From the NCBI GenBank assembly GCA_964518595.1, contig CAZFHA010000022.1, forward strand, positions 1 to 64,000: a stretch of 64,000 nucleotides of DNA. Reading direction: 5' to 3'. Numbering within the stretch: position 1 is the stretch's first letter; the number at the start of each line of letters is the position of its first letter. The notes under the pieces were generated by a model that was given only the letters and a program-made list of their open reading frames with translations, did no database searches and had not been told where the DNA came from. This DNA is from CAZFHA01 sp964518595 (GTDB taxonomy: Bacteria > Bacillota > Clostridia > Saccharofermentanales > Saccharofermentanaceae). Of the stretch, positions 51,474 through 60,022 are shown one piece after another. The translations under genes and the position numbers were made by a program.

Positions 51474-53594
51474 ATGTTTTTAAATCAAATTCAACTACCC
51501 GTTTGGCTGACTTCCGGGATGGTTTTCCAGCAGGGCGTTCCCCTTCTGATTTCTGGAACGAGCAAAGCAAATATACCTGTTAAGCTTGAAGTGGTAAAAG
51601 ACCCCACCGATGGCCGAAAAGTGTCAAAACTTGATACTGATTATGGAATCATTTTTACCAAAGAAGTACGCACAGATGCCGAGGGTAATTTTCATTTTGA
51701 GCTGCCCTCTTATAAACCTTCTAATGACGCCTATACAATGATTTTCAGTGTTTTGAATATGGAAGCGATGACGATAAAGGACTTGCGTTGTGGCGATGTT
51801 TGGCTGATGTTAGGATCACAGCCTTTGTCTGTACCTATCTCATCTACCAAAGCGCCGCGGATGCCGCTGAAGGAAGCTAATCTATCTTTGCTGCGCTTTT
51901 TTTGTCCATCCCTTCGCCAGAATATGGATAATTGTTCTTATGAGCCGCTTACAGAAATGACAACTACTGGCTGGTTCACAGCTAAGTCTCAAAAGAATTT
52001 AGCAAGTTTATCGGCGGTGGCCTTTGCTTTTGCCTATCATTTGGCCGATCAGCTGCGTTATCCAACTGCAGTAGTGGACTTAGCTCTCAATGATTCTGCT
52101 TTATACGGCTGGCTGTCACGTTCTGAAATTGAGAATGATCCTGAATTAAAGGATTTCCTTTCTGCTAATCAGGGCTTCTTCACTCAAGAGCAGTGGGAGA
52201 AGCGTAATAGTGGCTTTAGACTTTTTACTTCTGGAGAGGTTGACAATCCCTCTGCGGAAGAGGAGACCCCAGCTAAGGAAGAGTCGTCTAAAGATGAAAA
52301 ATTAGCTGTCGGCAAAAAGAAAAAGACTGACAAAGAGCAGAATTCGGAAAATCCTGTAGATCTTAGTGTTTCCTATGCCCGGCTTATGAGTGCACTTTAT
52401 AATCATTTTTTGCATCCGCTCAAGGGCATGAGCCTTCGTGGCTTAATCTATGCACCCGATAGCCAAGACGCCTTCATGGCGGAAAAGTATCCCCAATTTT
52501 TAGAAGGCTTTTTACATGACTGTGCGCGCCTCTTCGGTCCGCAGAAGATTACCAGTAAACGTGTTATTCCATCTTTGCTGCTGCTTCAAGTTCAGCCGCG
52601 CTATCTTGAGCCGGAAAAAGCATACACATTATTAAATCTGAACGAGTCTTTAGTTTTGGCAAGACGCAAACTGCCTATGCCTGTGGGTGTTGTCTCTATA
52701 CATGATATGCTTTTGCCGGACAAGACTTTTGCTTTTCAAGTGGGGCGGCGATTAGCTGTTATTGCCATGGGCATTCATTTTACCCCTAAAATGCCTAAAT
52801 CCGCTCCGGAATGTGTGGGTATTGAGAATATTGGCAACAAAATAATGCTATCTTTTAATAATACCGGTGATGGCCTTCGATTAGGTGAAAATGAGTCGGT
52901 TCTAAGAGGATTTGCTCTTTGTGGCGAGGATTTAGTTTACTACCCTGCTCAGGCTAAAGTGCTTCATGGTGTTCGAGTTATGGTTTGGAATAATCAGATT
53001 CCTGAGCCGGTGGGGGTGACTTATGGTTATATGCCGATTCCTTCCGAAGCTACCTTTTGTAATCGAACAGATCTGCCGGTGCTACCCTTTCGTTCCGACC
53101 GCTCAGAGGCGGTTTATGCCCCCAATTTAACTTTTACTTACTGCGATCGGCTAACATTTGTCGGGCTTAGGCATAAGGACTCTCAGTTCGAGAACTTGCC
53201 GATTTATAAAGTCTATAAGGGTACGGGGGAAATATTTTTAGAAACTCTTAATAAAACTGAAGGGGCGGCTTCTCTGCGAATCGCTTATCAGCCCAGCAAA
53301 AATTTGTTTTCCTTTGGACCTGTTTTACGTTATGCTTCTTTATATGCTCCTCTTAATCTTTCGGCTTTTAGTAAGGTTGCCATTGATATTTTCAATCCGG
53401 ATCAGTCGGAAAAGTCTATTTATATTGGTAAAGCCTCTTCAAGTGCAGAAATTAAGGTAAAATTAACTTGGCAGACGGTGCAGCTGAATCTTGAGGAGAT
53501 AAAACCTCTGGAGTTAGAAAAGTTTGAAATTGTTATTGTGGATCGGCAAGAAAAGGGTTCGATTTATATTGATAATATCCGTTTCTTGCCATAA
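51474..53594 (+). CDS. Sialate O-acetylesterase-like protein, apparently catalytically inactive
   Basis: A 706-aa protein without signal peptide, recognisably related to SASA-type 9-O-acetylesterases: SGMVFQQGVP (14-23), GDVWL (107-111), ALYNHFLHPLKGMSLRGLIY (308-326 in part), GRRLAVIAM (424-432) and LPVLPFRSD (534-542). The three catalytic blocks differ from the family: GQSNM reads GSQPL (114-118), WYQGESN reads IYAPDSQ (325-331), and the DIHP motif is missing near 408-420. A Lys/Glu-rich insert fills about 255-297. Residues 560-706 look like a beta-sandwich carbohydrate-binding module ending IYIDNIRF. Likely a cytoplasmic binding or sensing protein, by inference. Confidence 0.7.
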   Translation: MFLNQIQLPVWLTSGMVFQQGVPLLISGTSKANIPVKLEVVKDPTDGRKVSKLDTDYGIIFTKEVRTDAEGNFHFELPSYKPSNDAYTMIFSVLNMEAMTIKDLRCGDVWLMLGSQPLSVPISSTKAPRMPLKEANLSLLRFFCPSLRQNMDNCSYEPLTEMTTTGWFTAKSQKNLASLSAVAFAFAYHLADQLRYPTAVVDLALNDSALYGWLSRSEIENDPELKDFLSANQGFFTQEQWEKRNSGFRLFTSGEVDNPSAEEETPAKEESSKDEKLAVGKKKKTDKEQNSENPVDLSVSYARLMSALYNHFLHPLKGMSLRGLIYAPDSQDAFMAEKYPQFLEGFLHDCARLFGPQKITSKRVIPSLLLLQVQPRYLEPEKAYTLLNLNESLVLARRKLPMPVGVVSIHDMLLPDKTFAFQVGRRLAVIAMGIHFTPKMPKSAPECVGIENIGNKIMLSFNNTGDGLRLGENESVLRGFALCGEDLVYYPAQAKVLHGVRVMVWNNQIPEPVGVTYGYMPIPSEATFCNRTDLPVLPFRSDRSEAVYAPNLTFTYCDRLTFVGLRHKDSQFENLPIYKVYKGTGEIFLETLNKTEGAASLRIAYQPSKNLFSFGPVLRYASLYAPLNLSAFSKVAIDIFNPDQSEKSIYIGKASSSAEIKVKLTWQTVQLNLEEIKPLELEKFEIVIVDRQEKGSIYIDNIRFLP

Positions 53595-53640
53595 GTAGAT
53601 TTGACTGGATTTGTTTTAGATGTGAAAGGAGGAGCAAGTT

Positions 53641-54660
53641 ATGCTCGAAGATTTACTTCCGGCTGTAGAAAAAAGTTTACTGGAATCTTCCGGTGCCATT
53701 CCGGTGGTCTTTGAAGGTATTGAACATAATTTTGAAAAGAGTACTACTGATCCGGCGATTAGCAAGCATACTTCTCATGAACTCCTCTATTTGCGTTCCG
53801 GGCGAACGGAATTTATTTTAGACGGAAAATCAGTTGCCTTAGAAAAGGGTTCCTCGCTTATTATTCGACCGGGAGTTAGCCATAGTATTCGAGTTTTGAG
53901 TCCTAAGGCAGATATGGTGGTTTTATATTTTGGTTTTTCCCAAGATAGCAAGAGTGTGGCGCATTTTTGGCGTAATCGAGCTCCGGAGGCGAATTTTTCT
54001 AAAGATAAGCCCAAGACAGGCCCGGCCTTTACACCTAATTTTCCTGGTGTCTCTCAGGCCACCTTAGATAGCTTCATTGACTTTGCTAAAGGCGAAGAAG
54101 GTGAAGAGGCTTCTGTTTCTCCTTATCTGTTAATTTCTGGAAAAAGCCGCTCAGAGATTGGTGCTCTGGTTGAACGCATTGTAAAAGAGAGCAATCAAGA
54201 AGCTTTTGCCCGCGAGTTAATGATGCAGTTATTAACTATGGAGCTTTTGGTAACCTTATCTCGAGCTTTACGGGAAGAGTGGGAAGAAAGCCTTAGGGTG
54301 AAACATGGCAAAGCAAGAGAGCTTGTTTTGATCGCTCGCGACTATCTGGTGCAAAACCACGATCGTGGAATTTCTGTGGCAGATGCCTCCGCTTATGTGT
54401 TTTTGAGTCAGGGCTATTTTACCAGAGCTTTCCGCGACGAATTTGGAATTAGCCCAATGGGATTTTTGATGCAAGTGAGAGTGAACCATGCCTGTAAACT
54501 CTTGGCTCAAAAAGAAATTAAAGTAAGCGGTGTGGCTTTGCAGGTAGGATTTTCCAGCCCTCAACGTTTTAATGTTGCCTTCCGTAAGCATATGGGGATG
54601 ACTCCTATGCAATACCGGCAAATGGTCTTAGAAGAAAACCAGTCCGATAAGAAGGAGTAA
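53641..54660 (+). CDS. AraC-family transcriptional regulator with cupin domain
   Basis: A 339-aa regulator. The N-terminal region (about 25-110; HELLYLRSGRTEFILDGK, RPGVSHSI) is a cupin-like ligand-binding domain. The C-terminal 100 residues hold the two HTH motifs (VADASAYVFLSQGYFTRAFR and VSGVALQVGFSSPQRFNVAF) with the AraC signature. It follows the SASA-like gene by 46 bases with GAAAGGAGGAG, so both are probably co-transcribed. Sugar or cell-wall derived ligands are likely from the family; the TTGCAA repeats at 51395 are a candidate target. Confidence 0.92.
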   Translation: MLEDLLPAVEKSLLESSGAIPVVFEGIEHNFEKSTTDPAISKHTSHELLYLRSGRTEFILDGKSVALEKGSSLIIRPGVSHSIRVLSPKADMVVLYFGFSQDSKSVAHFWRNRAPEANFSKDKPKTGPAFTPNFPGVSQATLDSFIDFAKGEEGEEASVSPYLLISGKSRSEIGALVERIVKESNQEAFARELMMQLLTMELLVTLSRALREEWEESLRVKHGKARELVLIARDYLVQNHDRGISVADASAYVFLSQGYFTRAFRDEFGISPMGFLMQVRVNHACKLLAQKEIKVSGVALQVGFSSPQRFNVAFRKHMGMTPMQYRQMVLEENQSDKKE

Positions 54661-54662
54661 AT

Positions 54663-54704
54663 ATGGGATGGTTCTTTCGTACAGTGACGCTTTGGGTTAT
54701 TTAA
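54663..54704 (+). CDS. Possible 13-residue hydrophobic peptide after araC
   Basis: ATG at 54663 is 5 bases after AAGGAG, which overlaps the araC stop region. The 13-residue product (MGWFFRTVTLWVI) is hydrophobic with one Arg and two Trp. Spacing and ribosome site are good, but such short frames occur by chance. Confidence 0.3.
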   Translation: MGWFFRTVTLWVI

Positions 54705-54713
54705 GTTATATAG

Positions 54714-54741
54714 TTGATAGGAGAGAAAAAAGCGCTATAAT
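54714..54741 (+). promoter_or_regulatory. Promoter of the disordered-protein/yaaO unit
   Basis: -35 TTGATA (54714-54719), spacer 16, perfect -10 TATAAT (54736-54741). Confidence 0.7.
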
Positions 54742-54795
54742 AAAAGGAATTCCTTTGTTAGCATGGTTGCTTTTAATAGACTAGAGGAGAATGAT

Positions 54796-55320
54796 ATGAG
54801 CGAACAGGATGTTTCGACCAACCCCACGGGGCAACAAAACAATCACTCGGCCGAGCAAGGGCAGAGCAAACCCCGTAACAATAATTACTACCGCAATAAT
54901 CGGCGTAAGCGTCCGCCTCAACATCATAATGGAGAGGCTAATTCTACCGCTAACCGCCCGGACAATAGCCGCCCTGTCAATGCTAAATCAGAGGGTGGTA
55001 ATCGTAAGAATGGCAATCGCCCACCTAAATCCGGGCAGAATAATTCGGGTTCAAGCCCTAGAAGTGATTCCCAGAATCACTCAGCTAAGGAGAATAATCA
55101 TCGAGAGCAAGCGCCTCGTGATGGTCATACCCAGGCACAGCCACCTAAGAAGAACAATCCTAATACCTCCAATCGCCCGGAACGGAATAGAGAGAGCAGA
55201 AATTGGAGTAAGTCGATTCATTCGGAAGAGACTTATGAAGATATTCGCCAAGATAATGAGCGCATTGAAAAAGATATTTGGCTGGAAATTGCCAGCATTC
55301 ATACGGCGAAACTAGACTAA
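54796..55320 (+). CDS. Hypothetical low-complexity Asn/Arg/Pro-rich protein
   Basis: I do not recognise this 174-aa protein. Residues 1-140 are dominated by Asn, Arg, Pro, Ser, Gln and Gly, with RRKRPP and several NNN/NNR runs, and should be intrinsically disordered and basic. The last 30 residues differ: acidic and amphipathic (YEDIRQDNERIEKDIWLEIA), likely a helix. There is no Cys and no signal peptide. The ATG at 54796 follows AGAGGAG. It starts the transcript that continues with yaaO 12 bases later. The composition suggests RNA binding or condensate formation, but that is only inference. Confidence 0.7.
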   Translation: MSEQDVSTNPTGQQNNHSAEQGQSKPRNNNYYRNNRRKRPPQHHNGEANSTANRPDNSRPVNAKSEGGNRKNGNRPPKSGQNNSGSSPRSDSQNHSAKENNHREQAPRDGHTQAQPPKKNNPNTSNRPERNRESRNWSKSIHSEETYEDIRQDNERIEKDIWLEIASIHTAKLD

Positions 55321-55332
55321 GAGGAACGTAGT

Positions 55333-56844
55333 GTGAAAGAGGATGAGCAGGATGCTTTTGCCGACGGGATAGATTACCGTCGGCTCTTTTTATGGAATAT
55401 GCCTTTTTTAACAGAGCAAAGGGCTGGCTTTCATATGCCGGGACATGGGGGTAGCAGTCACTTTCCGGAGGAGTATGCCCAAAGATTATTGACTCTTGAT
55501 ACAACTGAGTTTTCTGCCAGTGATGATCTCCATGCTCCGGTCTCAGACGGTGCTGTTTCTAAGGCAATGGAGCGGGCGGCAGAAATCTATGGCAGCTACC
55601 GAAGCTTTTTTGTTACGACAGGTGCAACTACGGCTATTCAGGTGATGTTTTCCACGATAAAGTCGTCAAACAGCTTTATTCTCCTGCCTCGGTTTGTGCA
55701 TATGTCGGTACTGCATATATTAGCACTTCTACATCTACCTTTTGCTTTCTTACCTGATGCAGGAGCAGAGGTGTCGCACAGATCTCTTCTACCTTTGCTG
55801 ACAGCGGAAATGGTGAAAGAGGGCTTAAAACAATACCCTCAAACCACGGATGTGTTTTTGACTTCTCCCGATTATTATGGTCAAGTCGCGCAGCTTGAAG
55901 ATATTCTGCAGGTTGTTCGAGATCGGGGAGTCAGGCTATTGGTAGATGAAGCTCACGGTTCGCACTTTGCCTTTGCCGAAGATACCCGTAGCTGGTCGGC
56001 GATTCATGCCGGAGCCGATCTGGTAGTACATAGTCTACACAAAACCCTTCCGGCTTTAACCCAATCAGCTTTGCTTCACATCACCAAGGCAGGAAGTTGC
56101 CGGGGCGGAATTGAACCGGAGCGCCTCTGGGGCATGTTACGCATTTTTGAAACTTCCAGTCCATCTTTTGTTATAGCTGGATCAATTGAATACGCTTTAA
56201 ACTATATGTATAGCCAAGGTTCAAAGGAAATCCAAAAACAGCGTCAACGGGTAGAGCATTTTCTGTCACTTTTGCCCCCTGATCTTTCTACACATTTTAT
56301 TCTAGAGCAGGATAATCGTTGCTTTGATCCGATGAGGTTGATTTTTTATACTGGCGAGACTGCTTTTAGTGCACTTACCTTGGCAGTGCTTTTAGAGCAG
56401 AAAGGTATCTTTATTGAGTTTGCTGACCTTAGGCGTTTGGTGTTTTTGCTTTCACCCTGGCAGAGCCTGGATACATACCAGACTTTGGCGTTGGCTTTAA
56501 CGGAAGTGTGGGATGAACTGTCGGCTAAGATGTTGGCTGAAAATAGCAGCGGAGAATTATCTTACTTAGATAGGGAGCTAGGTCAGATTTTAGGACGAAA
56601 GGGAGCTGGGGCACCTGAACTGAATTGGCTTTTAGCGGAGGAGGATAAGAAGACATGGCTGCCACTACACTCCGCTGTTGATAGGGTTTGTGCCGCCGCT
56701 CTGATACCCTACCCACCGGGAATTCCGCTATTATGGCCGGGAGAATTGATAAGTAAAGAACTTGTTGCTTTTCTTTCTCGGCTGCAGGCCCAGGGAATTT
56801 CTATACTAGGTCTTCAAAATGGAGCACTTCGCGTGGTAAAATAA
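55333..56844 (+). CDS. Orn/Lys/Arg decarboxylase-family PLP protein (YaaO-like, GTG start)
   Basis: Fold-type-I PLP enzyme of 503 aa, with FHMPGHGGSSHF near the start, VDEAHGSHFAF for cofactor contacts and the Schiff-base Lys237 in HSLHKTLPALTQS. The family includes lysine, arginine and ornithine decarboxylases; B. subtilis yaaO sits before tmk as here, and its substrate is not settled as far as I know. The GTG start follows AGAGGAA. A short hairpin near 56860-56878 and a -10-like TATAAT near 56922 lie between it and tmk. Confidence 0.88.
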   Translation: MKEDEQDAFADGIDYRRLFLWNMPFLTEQRAGFHMPGHGGSSHFPEEYAQRLLTLDTTEFSASDDLHAPVSDGAVSKAMERAAEIYGSYRSFFVTTGATTAIQVMFSTIKSSNSFILLPRFVHMSVLHILALLHLPFAFLPDAGAEVSHRSLLPLLTAEMVKEGLKQYPQTTDVFLTSPDYYGQVAQLEDILQVVRDRGVRLLVDEAHGSHFAFAEDTRSWSAIHAGADLVVHSLHKTLPALTQSALLHITKAGSCRGGIEPERLWGMLRIFETSSPSFVIAGSIEYALNYMYSQGSKEIQKQRQRVEHFLSLLPPDLSTHFILEQDNRCFDPMRLIFYTGETAFSALTLAVLLEQKGIFIEFADLRRLVFLLSPWQSLDTYQTLALALTEVWDELSAKMLAENSSGELSYLDRELGQILGRKGAGAPELNWLLAEEDKKTWLPLHSAVDRVCAAALIPYPPGIPLLWPGELISKELVAFLSRLQAQGISILGLQNGALRVVK

Positions 56845-56939
56845 AATCCCTTTGTCCAGAGAATCTTCTTGGAGGATTCGGCATAAACTGTACAATTTCC
56901 TTGGGAATTGCGTTATAATGATGAAAAGGAGTTTAGGTT

Positions 56940-57572
56940 GTGAAGACAGAAGCAGGATTGTTTGTTACATTTGAGGGAATCGATGGTAGTGGAAAGTCTA
57001 CCCAGATTAAGGCTCTTATGTCATCGTTGGCGGATAGGAATCTGGAAGCGGTGTTGATACGAGAACCCGGCGGTACACGAATAGGTGAAGAAATTCGTCA
57101 TTTGCTATTGAACCGTGAGCACGATGGGATGTTTAGTCAAACAGAATTGCTTTTGTATGAAGCCGCCAGAGCTCAGATCGTCAGAGAAGTTATTGCTCCG
57201 GCTATCAATGCTGGTAAGATTGTAGTTTGTGATCGTTTTTTTGATTCTACTACGGTGTATCAGGGGAGTGGGCGAGGGTTAAACGGACAGATGATTGAAA
57301 TGCTTAATGTTTTTGCAACAGGAGGATTGGAGCCACATCTGACTTTTTTATTGGATTTGCCTGCTACAGTTGCTAAGTCTCGGATGCAGATCCGTGCGGA
57401 TGAGACAGATCGCTTGGAGGCTGAAGGCGAGAGCTTTATGGAAAGAGTTCGCCAAGGTTATTTAAGCTTAGCAGAGCAATCAGGTCGATTCTGTATTATC
57501 GACGCAACGAAACCTATAGAAGATATATCTAAACAGATTGATGCTAAATTTTGGGAGGTAGTGTACAAATGA
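56940..57572 (+). CDS. tmk: Thymidylate kinase (GTG start)
   Basis: Phosphorylates dTMP to dTDP. The 210-aa product has the P-loop EGIDGSGKST (12-21), the REPGGT loop and CDRFFDST, as in bacterial Tmk. The GTG start follows AAAAGGAG. The stop overlaps the darA start by ATGA. The tmk-darA-holB-ricT order is the B. subtilis one, except that yaaR is missing between darA and holB. Confidence 0.96.
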   Translation: MKTEAGLFVTFEGIDGSGKSTQIKALMSSLADRNLEAVLIREPGGTRIGEEIRHLLLNREHDGMFSQTELLLYEAARAQIVREVIAPAINAGKIVVCDRFFDSTTVYQGSGRGLNGQMIEMLNVFATGGLEPHLTFLLDLPATVAKSRMQIRADETDRLEAEGESFMERVRQGYLSLAEQSGRFCIIDATKPIEDISKQIDAKFWEVVYK

Positions 57573-57898
57573 AACTAGTATTTGCGATTGTTCATGATGA
57601 GGATAGCCCACGTTTGATGGCGGAGCTTAATAAGTCCGGGTATCGAATTACCAAGCTAAATTCTTCCGGTGGTTTTCTTCGTTCCGGTAACACAACATTG
57701 ATGATCGTAGCTGAAGATGAGCAGATTGAAGAAGTAATGGGTTTAATTCGCAAGTATTCTTCCAGTCGCCAGTCGGCTATCAATACCAATGTTACCCCTT
57801 CAGCTATGGGTGGAGCTTACATTCCTTATCCCGTGGAAGTTATGGTAGGCGGTGCAACGGTATTTGTTCTAAACGTAGAGCAATTTGAGAAGATGTAA
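57569..57898 (+). CDS. darA: PII-like cyclic-di-AMP receptor DarA (PstA, YaaQ)
   Basis: Trimeric PII-like protein that binds c-di-AMP. The 109-aa product has the characteristic loop SSGGFLRSGNTT (32-43) and the later GGAYIPYPVEVMVGGATVF. The ATG at 57569 follows GGGAGGTAG and overlaps the tmk stop. Its presence implies c-di-AMP signalling in the organism. Its regulatory partners are unknown to me. Confidence 0.94.
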   Translation: MKLVFAIVHDEDSPRLMAELNKSGYRITKLNSSGGFLRSGNTTLMIVAEDEQIEEVMGLIRKYSSSRQSAINTNVTPSAMGGAYIPYPVEVMVGGATVFVLNVEQFEKM

Positions 57899-57903
57899 CT
57901 GTT

Positions 57904-58935
57904 ATGGGATTTAACCGTATCATTGGTCAGGCTTTTGCCAAGGCTCGAATTCTTGAGCTTTGGTCTCAAGGGGCTGGCCATTCTTTCATCATTACCGGAG
58001 CTTCTGGAAGCGGCAAGAGCTTGTTTGCCCAAGAATTTGCACAATATTTACTTTGTCAAATTCCTGGAGCAGAGGGAGCTTGTGGTGAATGTAATGACTG
58101 TCATTACTTTCTTTCTGGGGCTCATCCAGATTATAAACTACTGGCGCCAAATAGTGGTGAAAAGTCCATTAAAGTAGCCGATGTTCGTAGCAAGATTGGC
58201 TCAGATGTACGTGTTTTGCCTCAGATTGCTGGTCGTAAGGTTTATGTGATTGAAGCTGACGGACTCAATGAAGAGGGGCAGAATGCTTTGCTAAAGACTC
58301 TGGAGGAACCACCGCCGGATGTCTTTTTTGTGTTGACTATTGTAGATGCGGCTAATTTGCTCCCTACAATACTTTCCCGTTCTTGCGTTATACCGATGAT
58401 GCCTTCTTCGGAGAAGGAAATTATTGAAATTTTGCAGCAACAGCAGAGTTTTACGCCAGAAGATGCGCTTTTTTATGCTCGCTATTCCAATGGGATTCCC
58501 GGGCAAGCGATTAAGTTAGCTCAGAGTCAGTGGTTCATTGACCTGCGACAAGAAACAATGGAGCTCTTGTTAAAATTGCCAGTTGTTGATAAAGCTTATT
58601 TGCTGATAGACGGCTATACTTTTCTTGATGCCAATAAGGAGCATATATCCGAGATTTTATTACTTATTCAGCTCTTTCTGCGTGACTTGATGATTTTGCA
58701 AAGTCTTTCCAAGGCAGAAACCATCTTAAATCAGGACTACTATCAAGAATCCAGAGACCTGATAATTACGTATCATATTACTGCGCCTAATTTGATTAAA
58801 GCACAAGAAGCCGTAGCTTTTACTCAACGGGCGCTTAAAGGGAACTGCAGCTTCGAAAGTACAGCTTGCCAGTTGCTTTTATCACTACAAAAGGAGTTAT
58901 TTCATGCCGAAAGTAATATCCGTCCGGTTTCATAA
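57904..58935 (+). CDS. holB: DNA polymerase III delta' subunit
   Basis: Clamp-loader ATPase-fold subunit, 343 aa. It retains a P-loop, GASGSGKS (residues about 31-38), and the zinc module Cys (CQIPGAEGACGECNDC). The conserved NALLKTLEEPP and LSRS(C) segments are present. The ATG lies 5 bases after darA. The last 32 bases overlap ricT in another frame, suggesting coupled translation. I distinguish it from DnaX by length and position. Confidence 0.93.
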   Translation: MGFNRIIGQAFAKARILELWSQGAGHSFIITGASGSGKSLFAQEFAQYLLCQIPGAEGACGECNDCHYFLSGAHPDYKLLAPNSGEKSIKVADVRSKIGSDVRVLPQIAGRKVYVIEADGLNEEGQNALLKTLEEPPPDVFFVLTIVDAANLLPTILSRSCVIPMMPSSEKEIIEILQQQQSFTPEDALFYARYSNGIPGQAIKLAQSQWFIDLRQETMELLLKLPVVDKAYLLIDGYTFLDANKEHISEILLLIQLFLRDLMILQSLSKAETILNQDYYQESRDLIITYHITAPNLIKAQEAVAFTQRALKGNCSFESTACQLLLSLQKELFHAESNIRPVS

Positions 58936-59896
58936 GGCCGGAAAGATGTACCATTTTGATCCAGGCGAACTGCATTTACGCTTGGGAGACCCGGTGATCG
59001 TCGAGACCAGTCAGGGGATAGATTTAGGTTACGTGGCTCAGGAGACTATGTTTCTGCCTGAGGATAAGTTAGTTTCGCCACTGCGGCCGGTATTGCGCTT
59101 GGCTGATGATGGAGATTTGGAACAGAATCATCAGAAGGAACTTAAAGAGAAAGAGGCCTTCCGAATTTGTCAAGCTAAAGTTGAATCCAGAGGTCTGGAT
59201 ATGAATTTGGTTGACTCTGAATATAGCTTTGATGGGAAAAAATTGATTTTCTACTTTACCGCAGATGGCCGAGTCGACTTCCGAGAATTAGTTAAAGATT
59301 TAGCGGCAATTTTCCGCACGCGAATCGAATTGCGCCAGATTGGCGTTCGGGATCAGGCTCGGATGGTTGGTGGTCTGGGTCTTTGCGGACGAGAGCTTTG
59401 TTGTTGCTCTTTTTTGTCAGATTTTGTACCCGTTTCAATAAAAATGGCAAAGGAGCAAGGTCTGTCCATGAACCCAACTAAGATTTCCGGTTCTTGCGGA
59501 CGCCTGATGTGCTGCCTGAAATATGAGCAAGAGGCCTATGAAGATGCCCATGCCCGGTTACCTCGTCAAGGTGATTTGGTTATGACTAAGGAGGGGCAGG
59601 GCTCTGTTTTACGTGTTGACTTACTGCGGGAGAAGGTTGAAGTCCGTTTAGAGCGGGAAGATATGGCCGACCTGGTGGTATTGCCTGCAGAAGAAGTTGA
59701 AATTTTAACAAGACGTTCCAAAAAGGCTGGATCCTGTAAGAATGGTTCCTGCGCCAATCAAAAGAAGAAGAATAACCATAACAAGCCTGCCGAGGCAGCT
59801 ACATTCCATGAATTGGCTGAGACAGAGGAGGTTAGTTCTCTGGATTCTTCTGAATTGCTAGCTCTCTTAGATGAGGATAGTGAATTCGACCATTGA
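58904..59896 (+). CDS. ricT: PSP1-domain protein RicT (YaaT), Fe-S containing
   Basis: Homologue of B. subtilis YaaT, part of the RicAFT complex that carries Fe-S clusters and directs RNase Y cleavage and sporulation phosphorelay. The 330-aa protein starts PKVISVRFHKAGKMYHFDPG and has the Cys-rich core LCGRELCCCSF and SGSCGRLMCCLKYE. Beyond the usual end there is a tail of about 60 residues with two more Cys (GSCKNGSCANQKKKNNHNK) and an acidic end. A small ferredoxin gene follows with its own promoter. Confidence 0.94.
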   Translation: MPKVISVRFHKAGKMYHFDPGELHLRLGDPVIVETSQGIDLGYVAQETMFLPEDKLVSPLRPVLRLADDGDLEQNHQKELKEKEAFRICQAKVESRGLDMNLVDSEYSFDGKKLIFYFTADGRVDFRELVKDLAAIFRTRIELRQIGVRDQARMVGGLGLCGRELCCCSFLSDFVPVSIKMAKEQGLSMNPTKISGSCGRLMCCLKYEQEAYEDAHARLPRQGDLVMTKEGQGSVLRVDLLREKVEVRLEREDMADLVVLPAEEVEILTRRSKKAGSCKNGSCANQKKKNNHNKPAEAATFHELAETEEVSSLDSSELLALLDEDSEFDH

Positions 59897-59954
59897 TGAA
59901 TAGCAATCAAATTAATTTTGTTGTTGTTTTACCTGATGACCTTTGTGGAATGAG

Positions 59955-59983
59955 TTGCAACGGGATTCTGGGGGTGGTACAAT
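59955..59983 (+). promoter_or_regulatory. Promoter of the ferredoxin gene
   Basis: -35 TTGCAA (59955-59960), spacer 17, -10 TACAAT (59978-59983). Confidence 0.65.
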
Positions 59984-60022
59984 AAACAAGCGTAACTGCG
60001 AATTTTTTTTGGAGGTGTCCTT

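Noticed and set aside
54809..55315. 168-codon frame overlapping the disordered protein
   Set aside because: Same strand, other frame; open because of biased composition. The chosen frame has a good ribosome site and a structured C-terminus.
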